Below, one piece after another: positions 39,044 to 48,559 of a stretch of 64,000 nucleotides of DNA. Source of the DNA: Alteromonas sp. C1M14 (GTDB taxonomy: Bacteria; Pseudomonadota; Gammaproteobacteria; Enterobacterales; Alteromonadaceae); the NCBI RefSeq assembly GCF_018860965.1, contig NZ_JAHKQF010000008.1:186001-250000 (forward strand), written 5' to 3'. The translations under genes and the position numbers were made by a program. Each line of letters begins with the position of its first letter. Position 1 is the stretch's first letter. The notes under the pieces are model-generated. The model was given only the letters and a program-made list of their open reading frames with translations, ran no database searches and had not been told where the DNA came from.

Positions 39044-41935
39044 GTGGCGTTGAGATGTTATTGGGTCGTAAGGTACGTGATAACCATTGGCGTAATTTGT
39101 TGCGCCAGTTTTGCTAACGCTGCGGAGAATGTCTGCGCGGATATCACCCCTTCTTGGCAACAATATACTCGTGTCGTACAAGATAGCGGCAGCTATTTTC
39201 AATGCACAGAAAATAGGTCGCTACCCTTAGCCAGCGATACACCGGATGCGGTGACAGTATTGTCTATGCTCGCCGATTTTGATCTTCGTATGGCATCTCA
39301 AAAACGCGATCTTTCTACAGCATACCTCGAAAAAATACAAACACTGCTAACCGACAGCAATAGGCTGCAAAAAGACATTGCGTTGCGTCTAATTCTTGGC
39401 TATTTGGCCAATATGGATTATCAGCAGGCAGCCTTGCAAGCCGGGCAATTTATTCAACAGTGGCCAGCGGCGTCAGCAGGGGAAAAACATACGGCAATAT
39501 TAGCACAACTACAAAGTGAGTTTGCATTGCAGCATTACCGCCAGACCTTGGCATTGTGCGATGAGTTTGGCGAAAAAAACGTCATGTCCTCCCCACAGCA
39601 ACAAGTTGTGCTGTTGACATATTGCGGGTTTAGCCAAGTGTTAAGTAACAATAGCTCGGCGCAACGAGAAGAAGGGTTTCTTCGCCTTCAACAAGCAAAT
39701 CAGTTAACCGAACAGTACTCGGAGCCTTTAATTTGCGCCGAAATAAACAATGGTTTTGCCAGTTATTATCGTATTCAATCTGATTTATCGAGCACTGAAA
39801 TACACCTTAACGATGGCATTGATTGTTTGGCGTCAAGTGGGGGAGCTAGAGAAGATGAGATGCGAGATGATCTCACCAATAATTTAGCCTGGGTCTATCG
39901 ACGGCAGGGCAATTTGCCAGGTTATTTATCGGCCCTACGAGCTTCGGTGTTTCAGCACACTCACCATCTTGTACCAGAGAAGTTATCGGTGAGCTACAGT
40001 AACCTGGGTCGCGCCTATTTGCTGGTGGGAGATCTTGCCAAATCCGAGCGTTACTATTTACAGGCGCTCAAATATGCCAATTTACAGGTTATGCCTGAAG
40101 ATTATGTTCATACGTTATTGTCATTAGTGCGGTTAAGGGCAGCCCAACAAGACTGGAAGAGTGCCCGATATTACTTAGATGAAGTGCTAGCTTTACCGTT
40201 AAATAAAAAACAGCGCATACTGGCCCGGGTATTTGACGCTCAGTGGCAAGCTTATACACAGGTGGGCAGTTTTAATGAAGATGAATACCATCAAGCCATA
40301 GATGATATTGATAAAACCTTTTCGGCCACAGAAAGCGTGCAGATCTACAGTGATTGGTTGGTGGTTTTGCAACGTTATCAGCGCCTGGATCTTGCCCAAG
40401 GGTTGATCTCCCGTATCGAGTCGTTTGCCACGTATCCCCTTTCTGTGAAATTAGCTATTGCTAATATTAAGCTAGCCTTACTGCTTAATGAGCAAGAAAA
40501 AGCCAATACTGTCTCGCAGATAGATAGTATTTTTGCACAAGCATTTAAGGAAATTGTCGACGCGTCAACCCAGTTTAAAAGTAATGACGTAGGAATGAGT
40601 TGGCTAAGCCAGTCGCGTTCACTCATTAATCGGTATATTGCCTGGCTATTGCCGAGTAGCAACGACAAAGACATCGAAAAAGCCCTTATTTTGTCAGAAC
40701 GCTTTGCCAGCATCATGTTTCAGCGCCATAGGATGTCGTTGTCTAGCCAGCAGGTAGACGGGGATCCTTCGGTGTTAGATCCATCTTGGGAATTGAACGA
40801 TGGCATGCCAGGCCATTACACCGACAACCAATGGTTAGTGCACGATGTAAAATCTGAACAGATGCTATTATCCCAACATCCTTTTCAGTCTATATCGGCC
40901 ACAAGCAAGTGGCCTTCGTTAGCTGATTTACAGCGTTCTCTAGGCACTAAACGGGCGTTATTAAAGATATTTTCTTTAAAAGAAAAGCACTGTGCGTATT
41001 TAATTGCATCATCCTATATCGAAGGAACATGTTCCGAAAATGAAGGGGAAACCACCGATGACATTCGTTCATTGTTGTTTCGCTATCATGGCTTTCAGAC
41101 CCTGTATTTATTGCCAGAAGGGCAGTGGCGAAATATGTCCTTTGCTGCTTTACGAGACAAAACCCAAGCACGCTACCTAGGTCAAGAATTATCGTTAATT
41201 CACATGGTGTCTTTACTTGATTACTTTCAATCTGAAAATAAAGACAATAACAATGGATTGGCCGTCACCTTTACCAACCCTGCAAACCCATCGCCTAGTC
41301 AAATTCAAGGTAGTGAGGCAATGCAGTGGCGGGCAGGTTTTCCTCCACTGCCTTGGACTGCACTTGCCAATGAAACTATTTCTCATGCGTTTCCGGATAG
41401 GGAGGTGGTTTCCTATAGTGATCATCAGGCGACCAACGAGAATCTGGTGTCATCAACGGCCCGCCATGCCCGGTTACTTCACGTGGGGAGCCACGCGTTT
41501 TATTCACCCGAAGCCCCTGATATGGTGGGGCTGGTAACCGCGTATGATGAAAATAATCTTCATGAAAAAGGGATTATTTCCTACGAAGCATTGTTTTCAA
41601 ATACATTTTCCAACCGATTGGTCGTTATCAGCGCGTGTGAAACAGAAATGGGTAGAGCGTATCGAGGTATTGGTATGCGAAGCTTAAGTCGTGGCTTTTT
41701 ATATCAAGGTGCTGGGGCGACAATTTCTACGCTGTGGAAAGTTCCCGACCGCGCCACGGCAGAATTTATGGCATTTTTCTACCAAGCCACCGCTGAAAAT
41801 GGGGGCGACATTGCCCAAGCTCTATTGGTTGCGCGGCAAAAGCTCTCACACAAAAGACGTTTTAGAGATCCTCGATATTGGGCTGGGTTTGTATTTACTG
41901 CTTCTGCAAAGCAGTACGAGAAGCTCGATCTTTGA
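39044..41935 (+). CDS. Secreted TPR-CHAT caspase-like protein
   Basis: The 963-residue protein has an N-terminal signal peptide (hydrophobic ~9-22, cleavage after ANA), a long region of TPR-like helices (~60-560, e.g. the LGRAYLLVGDLAKSERYYLQAL repeat region) and a C-terminal CHAT domain (~690-960). The expected caspase-type dyad is intact: H817 in LHVGSHAFY and C865 in LVVISACETEMG, followed by GFLYQGAGATISTLWKV. The start is GTG 39044 with GAGG about 7 bp upstream. It is the last gene of the sigma/peroxidase operon. A periplasmic location for a CHAT protein is notable. Cleavage activity and targets are unknown. Confidence 0.85.
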   Translation: MALRCYWVVRYVITIGVICCASFANAAENVCADITPSWQQYTRVVQDSGSYFQCTENRSLPLASDTPDAVTVLSMLADFDLRMASQKRDLSTAYLEKIQTLLTDSNRLQKDIALRLILGYLANMDYQQAALQAGQFIQQWPAASAGEKHTAILAQLQSEFALQHYRQTLALCDEFGEKNVMSSPQQQVVLLTYCGFSQVLSNNSSAQREEGFLRLQQANQLTEQYSEPLICAEINNGFASYYRIQSDLSSTEIHLNDGIDCLASSGGAREDEMRDDLTNNLAWVYRRQGNLPGYLSALRASVFQHTHHLVPEKLSVSYSNLGRAYLLVGDLAKSERYYLQALKYANLQVMPEDYVHTLLSLVRLRAAQQDWKSARYYLDEVLALPLNKKQRILARVFDAQWQAYTQVGSFNEDEYHQAIDDIDKTFSATESVQIYSDWLVVLQRYQRLDLAQGLISRIESFATYPLSVKLAIANIKLALLLNEQEKANTVSQIDSIFAQAFKEIVDASTQFKSNDVGMSWLSQSRSLINRYIAWLLPSSNDKDIEKALILSERFASIMFQRHRMSLSSQQVDGDPSVLDPSWELNDGMPGHYTDNQWLVHDVKSEQMLLSQHPFQSISATSKWPSLADLQRSLGTKRALLKIFSLKEKHCAYLIASSYIEGTCSENEGETTDDIRSLLFRYHGFQTLYLLPEGQWRNMSFAALRDKTQARYLGQELSLIHMVSLLDYFQSENKDNNNGLAVTFTNPANPSPSQIQGSEAMQWRAGFPPLPWTALANETISHAFPDREVVSYSDHQATNENLVSSTARHARLLHVGSHAFYSPEAPDMVGLVTAYDENNLHEKGIISYEALFSNTFSNRLVVISACETEMGRAYRGIGMRSLSRGFLYQGAGATISTLWKVPDRATAEFMAFFYQATAENGGDIAQALLVARQKLSHKRRFRDPRYWAGFVFTASAKQYEKLDL

Positions 41936-43262
41936 TATTAAACCTTTCAGTTATCACAAACCCCATGGTAAGCAGGGTGACAAATACAATCGGTAAAAAG
42001 TAAATACCTGCATTGGTGTCAAAGGAGGCCTGAAACAAATAGGTCATAACACCGGCGCGACACGCAAAGAGAGCCCCATACATTCTGGTATGGGTATGGC
42101 GAAATAACATGAGCCATAAGAAGCCAATAGACATACTCAGAAATAAAAAGCCCATAAGTCCCGTCGTCGCCATGGTTTCTAAATAGTCATTATGAGCGCG
42201 CTTTGACATCTTAGTGTTGCCAAGCAACATGGTTTTGTATACATGTTGAATATAGGGGTAGGTGCCTAGTCCTGTGCCCACCACAGGATGATCTTTAAAT
42301 ACGGCAAAGGCTGTATCTCGAAGTTCAATGCGGCCATTATCGTCAAGCTTCTCTTTGGAAAAACGCTGATAGATTGATGACTGGGCAAAACCAGCGCCCA
42401 ACATAAGGGAGATAAGCACCGTCACTGCGATGGTTTTTCCTGTTAACCACCGTTTAAGTAAATTAGGTGCACGCACTACCTGTATGCACACGGTGAGCCC
42501 CATGCCTGCTATCAGTGATACCAAGGCGCCGCGGCTACTGGTATTAAATAGGGTATATCCCAGTAAGCAAAGGCATAAAATTAAGGTAACAATAAGCCAT
42601 TTGGGCATTTTTAAATATTTGCCATCACACAACAAGCCGATAACGATCAAACACGCCAGAGCAATATAAACCGCGTATTGATTCTTGTAGCTGAAGGTGC
42701 CTCGGATCCCATTTTTCCACGAAAATGTCCAAGGTGGTACGGCGTCCACCCATTCATAAGCCCCAGCGGTAGCAAAATTAACGACTGAATATAGCGCCGT
42801 TAATAAAGCCCCGAATAAGAGAAGCCCCATGAGTATGTATATGGTCTGGGGTCGACGCAGATAATGTATCAAAGCGAAAAAAAGACAGCCAAGCCCAAGT
42901 ATTTTTATCCATTCAATAAGGGATGCTTGCCAATAAACCGTGAGATAGGGCTGAGCATGATGGGCATAGGTGTCATACCACACGATGGTTTGTGGTGACA
43001 GAAATGTGATAACGCCAGCGGGTAGGGGAATAAGATAAAGGGCACAGTATGCAATCCAAAGAAGCCACAACCACATGGCCCGCTTTTCATTAGGCGAATG
43101 TGGCGCTGACAGAGTGAGAGTTTGCCAACTAGCTAATAACAGTGCCGTGCCTGCAATGGTAAGTTGTTCCCATATAAGGTCGAGCCCATGTAGCCAAGGA
43201 GCCACCACAAATACAACTACCAAGAGACTGACAACGATGGTATTTCCCTTTCGGTTATACAT
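41895..43262 (-). CDS. O-antigen ligase/polymerase-like membrane protein
   Basis: The protein is about 455 residues from ATG 43262, with around 11-12 membrane helices and a large periplasmic loop. The NTSSRGALVSLIAG segment, the DTAFAVFKDHPVVGTGLGTY segment and the KRAHNDYLETMATTGLMGF segment match the Wzy_C/O-antigen ligase family. These proteins join polyprenyl-linked glycans to an acceptor or polymerise them. The start overlaps the stop of the upstream membrane-protein gene by 8 bp. Its 3' end overlaps the CHAT gene end by about 40 bp (convergent). Confidence 0.85.
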   Translation of the reverse strand: MYNRKGNTIVVSLLVVVFVVAPWLHGLDLIWEQLTIAGTALLLASWQTLTLSAPHSPNEKRAMWLWLLWIAYCALYLIPLPAGVITFLSPQTIVWYDTYAHHAQPYLTVYWQASLIEWIKILGLGCLFFALIHYLRRPQTIYILMGLLLFGALLTALYSVVNFATAGAYEWVDAVPPWTFSWKNGIRGTFSYKNQYAVYIALACLIVIGLLCDGKYLKMPKWLIVTLILCLCLLGYTLFNTSSRGALVSLIAGMGLTVCIQVVRAPNLLKRWLTGKTIAVTVLISLMLGAGFAQSSIYQRFSKEKLDDNGRIELRDTAFAVFKDHPVVGTGLGTYPYIQHVYKTMLLGNTKMSKRAHNDYLETMATTGLMGFLFLSMSIGFLWLMLFRHTHTRMYGALFACRAGVMTYLFQASFDTNAGIYFLPIVFVTLLTMGFVITERFNIKDRASRTALQKQ

Positions 43263-43998
43263 CGGTGTTAGTAACGGTTTGTTCAATTCTTTGTAATCGT
43301 TTGGTGATCCATTTACCTGGTGATAACCCCACAAATGGTGCAACAATGCGAGTGTTCTCCATCGTTGCAATAAGCCGCTCGCGGGTAGGCTTTTGTCGTA
43401 ATGCCCCCCGTATCACAGGCTTGGCTTTTTGTTTTATCGAGGAGGGGAGTTCATACCAATGGGCGATCAACACCGGGCCTACAATGGATTGGGTTTCCCA
43501 TTCAAACGGGGCAAGTACAAGGCCGTTTTCCAATGAATTGATATCCAGCGGTTTGTGAGAAGTAAACATCTCAGTGATCGCCATCTTTACTGCAAACGCT
43601 TCGTAATGTGTTGGCTGAGCGTCTTCAGCTTGCATGACGTACTGCATGGCCAATGCCCCTGATTCTAGGCCTGCCTTAGTGCCAAGCCCTTTTAGCGAAT
43701 AAGCTTTAGCCAGCGCCAGTGATATGCTTCCGTCACGGGGGAGAGCCTGGTGAAGAGCATGTAATTGGACAATATGGTCATTTGGGCGCTTTGTTGGTTG
43801 GGCGTTGTCCATTACCGCGGAGACAAACCCTTGATGAGACAAAGGGCCAATCTTGGCAAATTGATAATAGCGTGTTGCTAAGTAGAGACATGTCACTGCT
43901 GAAACGAAAATGACGAGCGCTACCACCAGCTGTAACCTGTTAGCCGTTTTAGCAAGGGGAACTGCAGTTGTACCATGGAATGAGAATACACTTTTCAC
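43255..43998 (-). CDS. Inner-membrane protein with TPR-like periplasmic domain, unknown
   Basis: The 247-residue protein has one membrane helix (~22-42) and then a helical periplasmic region reminiscent of TPR repeats (DGSISLALAKAYSLKG). The start is GTG 43998 with AGGAA at 6-bp spacing. It is coupled to the O-antigen-ligase-like gene, so a role in the same glycan pathway is inferred. No family is recognised. Confidence 0.7.
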   Translation of the reverse strand: MKSVFSFHGTTAVPLAKTANRLQLVVALVIFVSAVTCLYLATRYYQFAKIGPLSHQGFVSAVMDNAQPTKRPNDHIVQLHALHQALPRDGSISLALAKAYSLKGLGTKAGLESGALAMQYVMQAEDAQPTHYEAFAVKMAITEMFTSHKPLDINSLENGLVLAPFEWETQSIVGPVLIAHWYELPSSIKQKAKPVIRGALRQKPTRERLIATMENTRIVAPFVGLSPGKWITKRLQRIEQTVTNTDV

Positions 43999-44695
43999 GA
44001 TGAAGTTCCTGCCTAATTAGACATTGAGGTTTTCTAACCCATGGTTATCAGCAATATTCATTCCATACTAAAAAAGTTTGAGTTAGTAGATCCAAGTATG
44101 GACATTCAGAGACTTACGATGGAACTGGAAGAGCAACAATTCAGCAAATGTTAAAAAAATGCATAATTGGGGTAGTGATTGTCAGTTATTTTTACACTTG
44201 CATCATGATGGTGCTATAGGATCAAAGGTAGGTCATGATGGCTTAGGTGTTTAAATAACAGCCAGTTTGTGACCGATTTATTCTACTGGACGGGCCTCTT
44301 GGGGGATGATGTGTGTAATAGAAAAACGATAAAGGTTACAAAAATGTAATTTAAATCCAGTGTAAAGGGCTAAATGTCAGTTTTTTTTACATTCGACGAA
44401 AGTATAAAAAAGATAATCAGTAATTCGACCTTTCCTCATCAAAGAGAACGATAAAGTTAGGAAAGTGCGCTACACTTCACAACATAATAAAATAGTAGTA
44501 AATCTGGCGTAGTCTGTTAGTACGTCCTTCCTAAAGCATCACAAGAATCATTTTTTAATATTATTTAAGTTTTGGCTGATTTATTGCTTACTGATATTTT
44601 GTATATGTTAAAGATGGTAAGTGACATATTTTTTCAACACGCATTTTGTATATCTGCAGCATTCAGTTATTAACTTGTCATCAAGGACGGCATTT
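43999..44695. other. 697-bp intergenic region, AT-rich
   Basis: The gap separates two divergent envelope-glycan genes. It is AT-rich with several T tracts. Candidate -10 boxes are present (TATAAA 44403-44408, GATAAT 44412-44417), but none has a -35 at a proper distance. No RNA gene or credible small frame was recognised. Confidence 0.4.
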
Positions 44696-46093
44696 ATGGG
44701 AAACGGTTTCGTAAGAAATAATGTCAATCAATTTGCGATCGTTTATCGCTTTATTGATTTTCTAATCATCCAGGTATCACTTCTAGCGGTGGGCGCTGCT
44801 TATTCAGTAGATATGTCTGTGCACTATCATTTGCTAGGGTTAATCGGCAGTACTACCTACCTGCTTTCAGCAGAATTGTTTTGGTTGTATCGCTCTTGGC
44901 GTTCAGGTACCACCAAAGAACTCATTTTCTATACTGCGTTAAGCTGGTTTGTCAGTGTTGTTGTTGTATTGAGTTATCTGTTTTTGACCAAGACATCGGA
45001 AGATTACTCTCGGGTAGTGATGGCTGGCTGGATAACCATTGCACCGTTATTTCTATGTACGTGGCGACTCGCCATGCGTGCATTTTTGTACAATATTCGC
45101 CGCAAAGGATTTAACAGTCGTTCGGTGGGTATTATCGGCATGAACGAAAATGCAGTGGAATTAATTAAAGAACTCAAACTTAACCGTCATATAGGGCTAC
45201 GTATTGGCGGCGTATTTGATGACCGGGATGTGGACCGCCTAGCTGTTCCCGATGGCGTTACCATTCAAGGGAACTTAAAAGATGCTGTGGCCGCCGTGCA
45301 TGCAGGTAAGCTAGATCAAATTTTTATTACATTGCCGATGACGGCGAATCGACGTATTGAGCAAGTGTTACATGAGTTGGGCGATACCAATGCAGAAGTG
45401 CATTTTGTCCCCAACTTTTTTATGTACAACATGGTGCATTCTCGTTTGTGTAATATTGGTAATATGCAAACCATCAGTGTTTTCGATACCCCTATGCGTG
45501 GCGCAATGACGGCCATCAAACGGGCGGAAGATATTATTCTTGCTTGTGCCATCCTGACCGTAATTGCTATTCCTATGCTACTGATTGCCATTGCCGTTAA
45601 ACTAACATCTAAAGGCCCGGTTATTTTTAAACAAAACCGCTATGGGGTTGATGGTAAGAAAATTAAGGTGTGGAAATTTCGTTCCATGACGGTCACGGAA
45701 GACGGGGATACGGTTACCCAAGCCACAAAAGGGGATGCGCGGATCACCAAGTTAGGGGCCTTTTTACGCAGAACGTCTTTAGATGAACTTCCCCAGTTTA
45801 TTAATGTATTGCAAGGTACCATGTCTGTAGTGGGCCCTCGTCCACATGCCGTGGCTCACAACGAGATGTATCGTAAAACAGTGAAGTATTACATGTTGCG
45901 TCACCGTATTAAGCCTGGCATTACCGGTTGGGCGCAAGTTAACGGATGGCGTGGTGAAACCGACACGGTGGAAAAAATGCAAATGCGGGTTCAGTATGAT
46001 CTCGAATACATTCGCAATTGGTCTTTGTGGCTTGATGTAAAAATTGTTATCTTCACTTTCTTTAAAGGTTTTGTGGGCAAAAACGTCTACTAG
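44696..46093 (+). CDS. Undecaprenyl-phosphate sugar phosphotransferase (WcaJ/EpsB-like)
   Basis: The protein is 465 residues from ATG 44696, with AAGGA at 8-bp spacing. It has four N-terminal membrane helices, a CoA-binding-like central domain (~130-260, with VGIIGMNENAVELIKEL) and the C-terminal bacterial sugar transferase domain. The KVWKFRSM, RRTSLDELPQFINVL, SVVGPRPHA and KPGITGWAQVNGWRG motifs are all intact. It starts an exopolysaccharide repeat unit by placing a hexose-1-phosphate on undecaprenyl phosphate. It is 56 bp upstream of the lasso exporter on the same strand. Confidence 0.92.
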   Translation: MGNGFVRNNVNQFAIVYRFIDFLIIQVSLLAVGAAYSVDMSVHYHLLGLIGSTTYLLSAELFWLYRSWRSGTTKELIFYTALSWFVSVVVVLSYLFLTKTSEDYSRVVMAGWITIAPLFLCTWRLAMRAFLYNIRRKGFNSRSVGIIGMNENAVELIKELKLNRHIGLRIGGVFDDRDVDRLAVPDGVTIQGNLKDAVAAVHAGKLDQIFITLPMTANRRIEQVLHELGDTNAEVHFVPNFFMYNMVHSRLCNIGNMQTISVFDTPMRGAMTAIKRAEDIILACAILTVIAIPMLLIAIAVKLTSKGPVIFKQNRYGVDGKKIKVWKFRSMTVTEDGDTVTQATKGDARITKLGAFLRRTSLDELPQFINVLQGTMSVVGPRPHAVAHNEMYRKTVKYYMLRHRIKPGITGWAQVNGWRGETDTVEKMQMRVQYDLEYIRNWSLWLDVKIVIFTFFKGFVGKNVY

Positions 46094-46149
46094 TCCCAAT
46101 ATCGTGGCGGGAGAACCGTTGTCCACCCTACTGGAATACGTGAAGCAAA

Positions 46150-47826
46150 ATGGCAGATATGTGGCGTCGTAGCCTGTACTTTGGTAAGAATATTTTCCGA
46201 AACTATCGGGCCAGTTTTGTTGTCATTTTTGTGATTTTGTTTCTGGAAACCGCCGTCAGTTTGGCTATTCCTTATCTAATAGGAGAGCAATCGGCGGCGT
46301 TGGTGGACAACGATTTTGCCTCGCCCAAAACCCTGAGCTTCTATCTGCTAATTTGGTGCGCCTTGTTTGGCGTGCAAAGCCTGCTTAAATTCATGTCGAC
46401 ATATAGGCTAAACGTGCTTGGTGCCCGTTTAGTGGCAAACTTAAGTTGTCGCCTCTATGATCATATCCAAATATTGCCTTTACGGTATTTCCAGCATACC
46501 AACAAAGGGGATGTGTTATCTCTGTTAACCCATGATCTTGGCACGGTTAGCTTCTACGTGACGGCCGTTTTAACCACGCTGCTGCCCAATATACTGATAT
46601 TGTTAGGCAGTATTTTTATGATGTACATGATCGAACCCCTTGTGGCGTTTATGATTATGACACTAATTCCTATTGTGTATCTGGTATCTAAGTTTGTCGG
46701 TCGCCAAATTCATCCGTTAGCGAAACAAATCGTGCAAAAGCAAGCCGATACGCTGGCAATAGCCAGTGAAAACATCAGCACCATTGCCCTGATAAAAACC
46801 TTTAATAGAGAAAAAACCGAGTCAGCTCGATACGCCCATCGTACCGGTGAAGTGTTGTCGTTAAGAACGCGACAATTTCGTTACCAGGCGTTGTTGTCTC
46901 CCTTAATTCAGTTTCTGACTTCGGTGTGTATTATTGCCATTATTGGGGTCTGTCTGATTCAGTTTGAAGCCGGAAAGATAGCCGTCCCAGATATTGTCAG
47001 CTTGTTGCTATACGGTATGATCTTTACCCGTCCGGTTAGCGCGCTGGCCGGTTTATATGGGCAAACCATGCAGATGACTGGCGCCATGGGACGTCTGCTA
47101 CACGTCCACGGCAGTGAGCGCGAACCGTCTGATAACGGGTTAACGCCCCTTCGTGCTCAAAAAGGTGAAATCACCGTTGAAAATGTCTCTTTCAGTTATC
47201 AGACCGGCGGGACCGTATTAAACCAGGTATCGTGTAATATTAAAGCGGGGCAAACGGTACTTATTGTTGGTGAAAATGGGGCGGGTAAATCCACCTTATT
47301 GCACCTATTAATGCGTTTTCATCGCCCGCAATCTGGTGCTATTTTTATCGACCAACAAGATATCTCTTGTGTTACCACAGCCTCCGTGCGTGATTGTATA
47401 GGTCATGTGCCCCAAGATGTGGTGCTTTGTAACGGCACGATACTCGATAACATAACCTACGGCGTTGCAGCAAAACCTTCATCAAGCTACCTTAACGAGG
47501 TTTGTGCACGAGCCGGTTTGCTTGATATTGTGTCTTCTCTACCGGCGGGCATGGCAACGTTAGTGGGTGAAGGCGGTGTTAGGCTCTCTGGCGGTCAACG
47601 CCAACGTATTGCGCTAGCTAGGGCTTTATTGAAGGCACCTAAGATATTGCTGTTTGATGAGCCCACCTCTATGCTCGATGAAGTGGGGCGAAATCAATTT
47701 AAGGATGAATTTGATACGTTATTTAAACATTATACCGTGCTTATGATTTCTCATGATCCCACGTTGGCAGATGTGGCAGACAGAGTATTTATGCTAGATA
47801 AACATCAACTCGTTGAGAGAACGTAA
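46150..47826 (+). CDS. ABC transporter, permease-ATPase fusion; probable lasso peptide exporter
   Basis: The 558-residue half-transporter has six membrane helices (~15-310) and a nucleotide-binding domain (~325-558) with Walker A GENGAGKST, signature LSGGQRQRIALARA, Walker B ILLFDEPTS and H-loop ISHD. No N-terminal peptidase domain is present, which fits lasso-peptide D proteins, where a separate B enzyme removes the leader. It is followed after 9 bp by the PqqD-like gene. Export of the mature peptide, and so self-immunity, is inferred from position. Confidence 0.85.
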   Translation: MADMWRRSLYFGKNIFRNYRASFVVIFVILFLETAVSLAIPYLIGEQSAALVDNDFASPKTLSFYLLIWCALFGVQSLLKFMSTYRLNVLGARLVANLSCRLYDHIQILPLRYFQHTNKGDVLSLLTHDLGTVSFYVTAVLTTLLPNILILLGSIFMMYMIEPLVAFMIMTLIPIVYLVSKFVGRQIHPLAKQIVQKQADTLAIASENISTIALIKTFNREKTESARYAHRTGEVLSLRTRQFRYQALLSPLIQFLTSVCIIAIIGVCLIQFEAGKIAVPDIVSLLLYGMIFTRPVSALAGLYGQTMQMTGAMGRLLHVHGSEREPSDNGLTPLRAQKGEITVENVSFSYQTGGTVLNQVSCNIKAGQTVLIVGENGAGKSTLLHLLMRFHRPQSGAIFIDQQDISCVTTASVRDCIGHVPQDVVLCNGTILDNITYGVAAKPSSSYLNEVCARAGLLDIVSSLPAGMATLVGEGGVRLSGGQRQRIALARALLKAPKILLFDEPTSMLDEVGRNQFKDEFDTLFKHYTVLMISHDPTLADVADRVFMLDKHQLVERT

Positions 47827-47835
47827 GGATTTACA

Positions 47836-48108
47836 ATGACTATGTATAAATTAAAAGACGACGTACTGGCACAAACGGTTGTCGATGAAATGGTGATCCT
47901 CGAACCCACTGGCGGAGAATATTTCACGGTCAACGGTGTGGGTACACAAATGATTGCCTTGCTGGAACAGGGAAAAACCGACGAAGAAGTCGTCGCCGCG
48001 ATGACGGCCACATTTGATGTTTCTGAAAGTGAAGTCCGTGACGATTATCATGCATTAATCAAGCAGCTCCTGCTCCAAGGGCTGGTTGAAGAAGTGACAA
48101 ATTCATAA
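47836..48108 (+). CDS. PqqD-like RiPP recognition element, lasso B1
   Basis: The 90-residue protein has the PqqD fold pattern: a beta hairpin (MVILEPTGGEYFTVNGVG) followed by helices (IALLEQGKTDEEVVAAM, DDYHALIKQLLLQGLVEE). In lasso pathways B1 binds the precursor leader and presents it to the B2 peptidase. AAGGA lies 6 bp before the ATG. It is 4 bp upstream of the B2 gene. Confidence 0.9.
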   Translation: MTMYKLKDDVLAQTVVDEMVILEPTGGEYFTVNGVGTQMIALLEQGKTDEEVVAAMTATFDVSESEVRDDYHALIKQLLLQGLVEEVTNS

Positions 48109-48112
48109 CTTT

Positions 48113-48553
48113 ATGCTGTCGTCCTTTTTTGCCTTAACTGGCGAGCAGAAAAAGTGGTTTATTTACGCCTGGATAAAATTTTTACTATGGGATTGGCGTA
48201 TTCGCCATCAATCTTATAAGAAGTGGCAACACCGCGTATTTTCAGTCAGTGAAGTTGCCCCTAAACCTGTTCCTGATGGACTTATCAGCGTTATAGAAAA
48301 AGCAGGCCGCCACCATATTCGACACATGAACTGTCTACGCCGTTGTATGGTGACCATGGACATCATGCAGCGACAAGGGATCTCGCCGCAACTCCATTTT
48401 GGAGTACGCCGTGCAGGGACAAAAACACAAGCTCATTGCTGGCTTACTCTCGACGATAAACTGCTAAATGATGGCCCAGAGGTCATCGATACCTATACAG
48501 AGCTACATACAAAAAAAGGCGATACTTCAGTACTATCGGCGTTTGTACAGTAA
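48113..48553 (+). CDS. Transglutaminase-like leader peptidase, lasso B2
   Basis: The 146-residue protein matches the lasso B2 family (transglutaminase-like cysteine protease). The catalytic cysteine is C74 in MNCLRRCMVT and the histidine is H108 in QAHCWLTLDD, with D114 or D115 as the probable acid. The usual CLxRS is CLRRC here. It removes the precursor leader to free the core N-terminus. It depends on B1, encoded just upstream. It ends 6 bp from the convergent cyclase gene. Confidence 0.9.
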   Translation: MLSSFFALTGEQKKWFIYAWIKFLLWDWRIRHQSYKKWQHRVFSVSEVAPKPVPDGLISVIEKAGRHHIRHMNCLRRCMVTMDIMQRQGISPQLHFGVRRAGTKTQAHCWLTLDDKLLNDGPEVIDTYTELHTKKGDTSVLSAFVQ

Positions 48554-48559
48554 CCCTAC

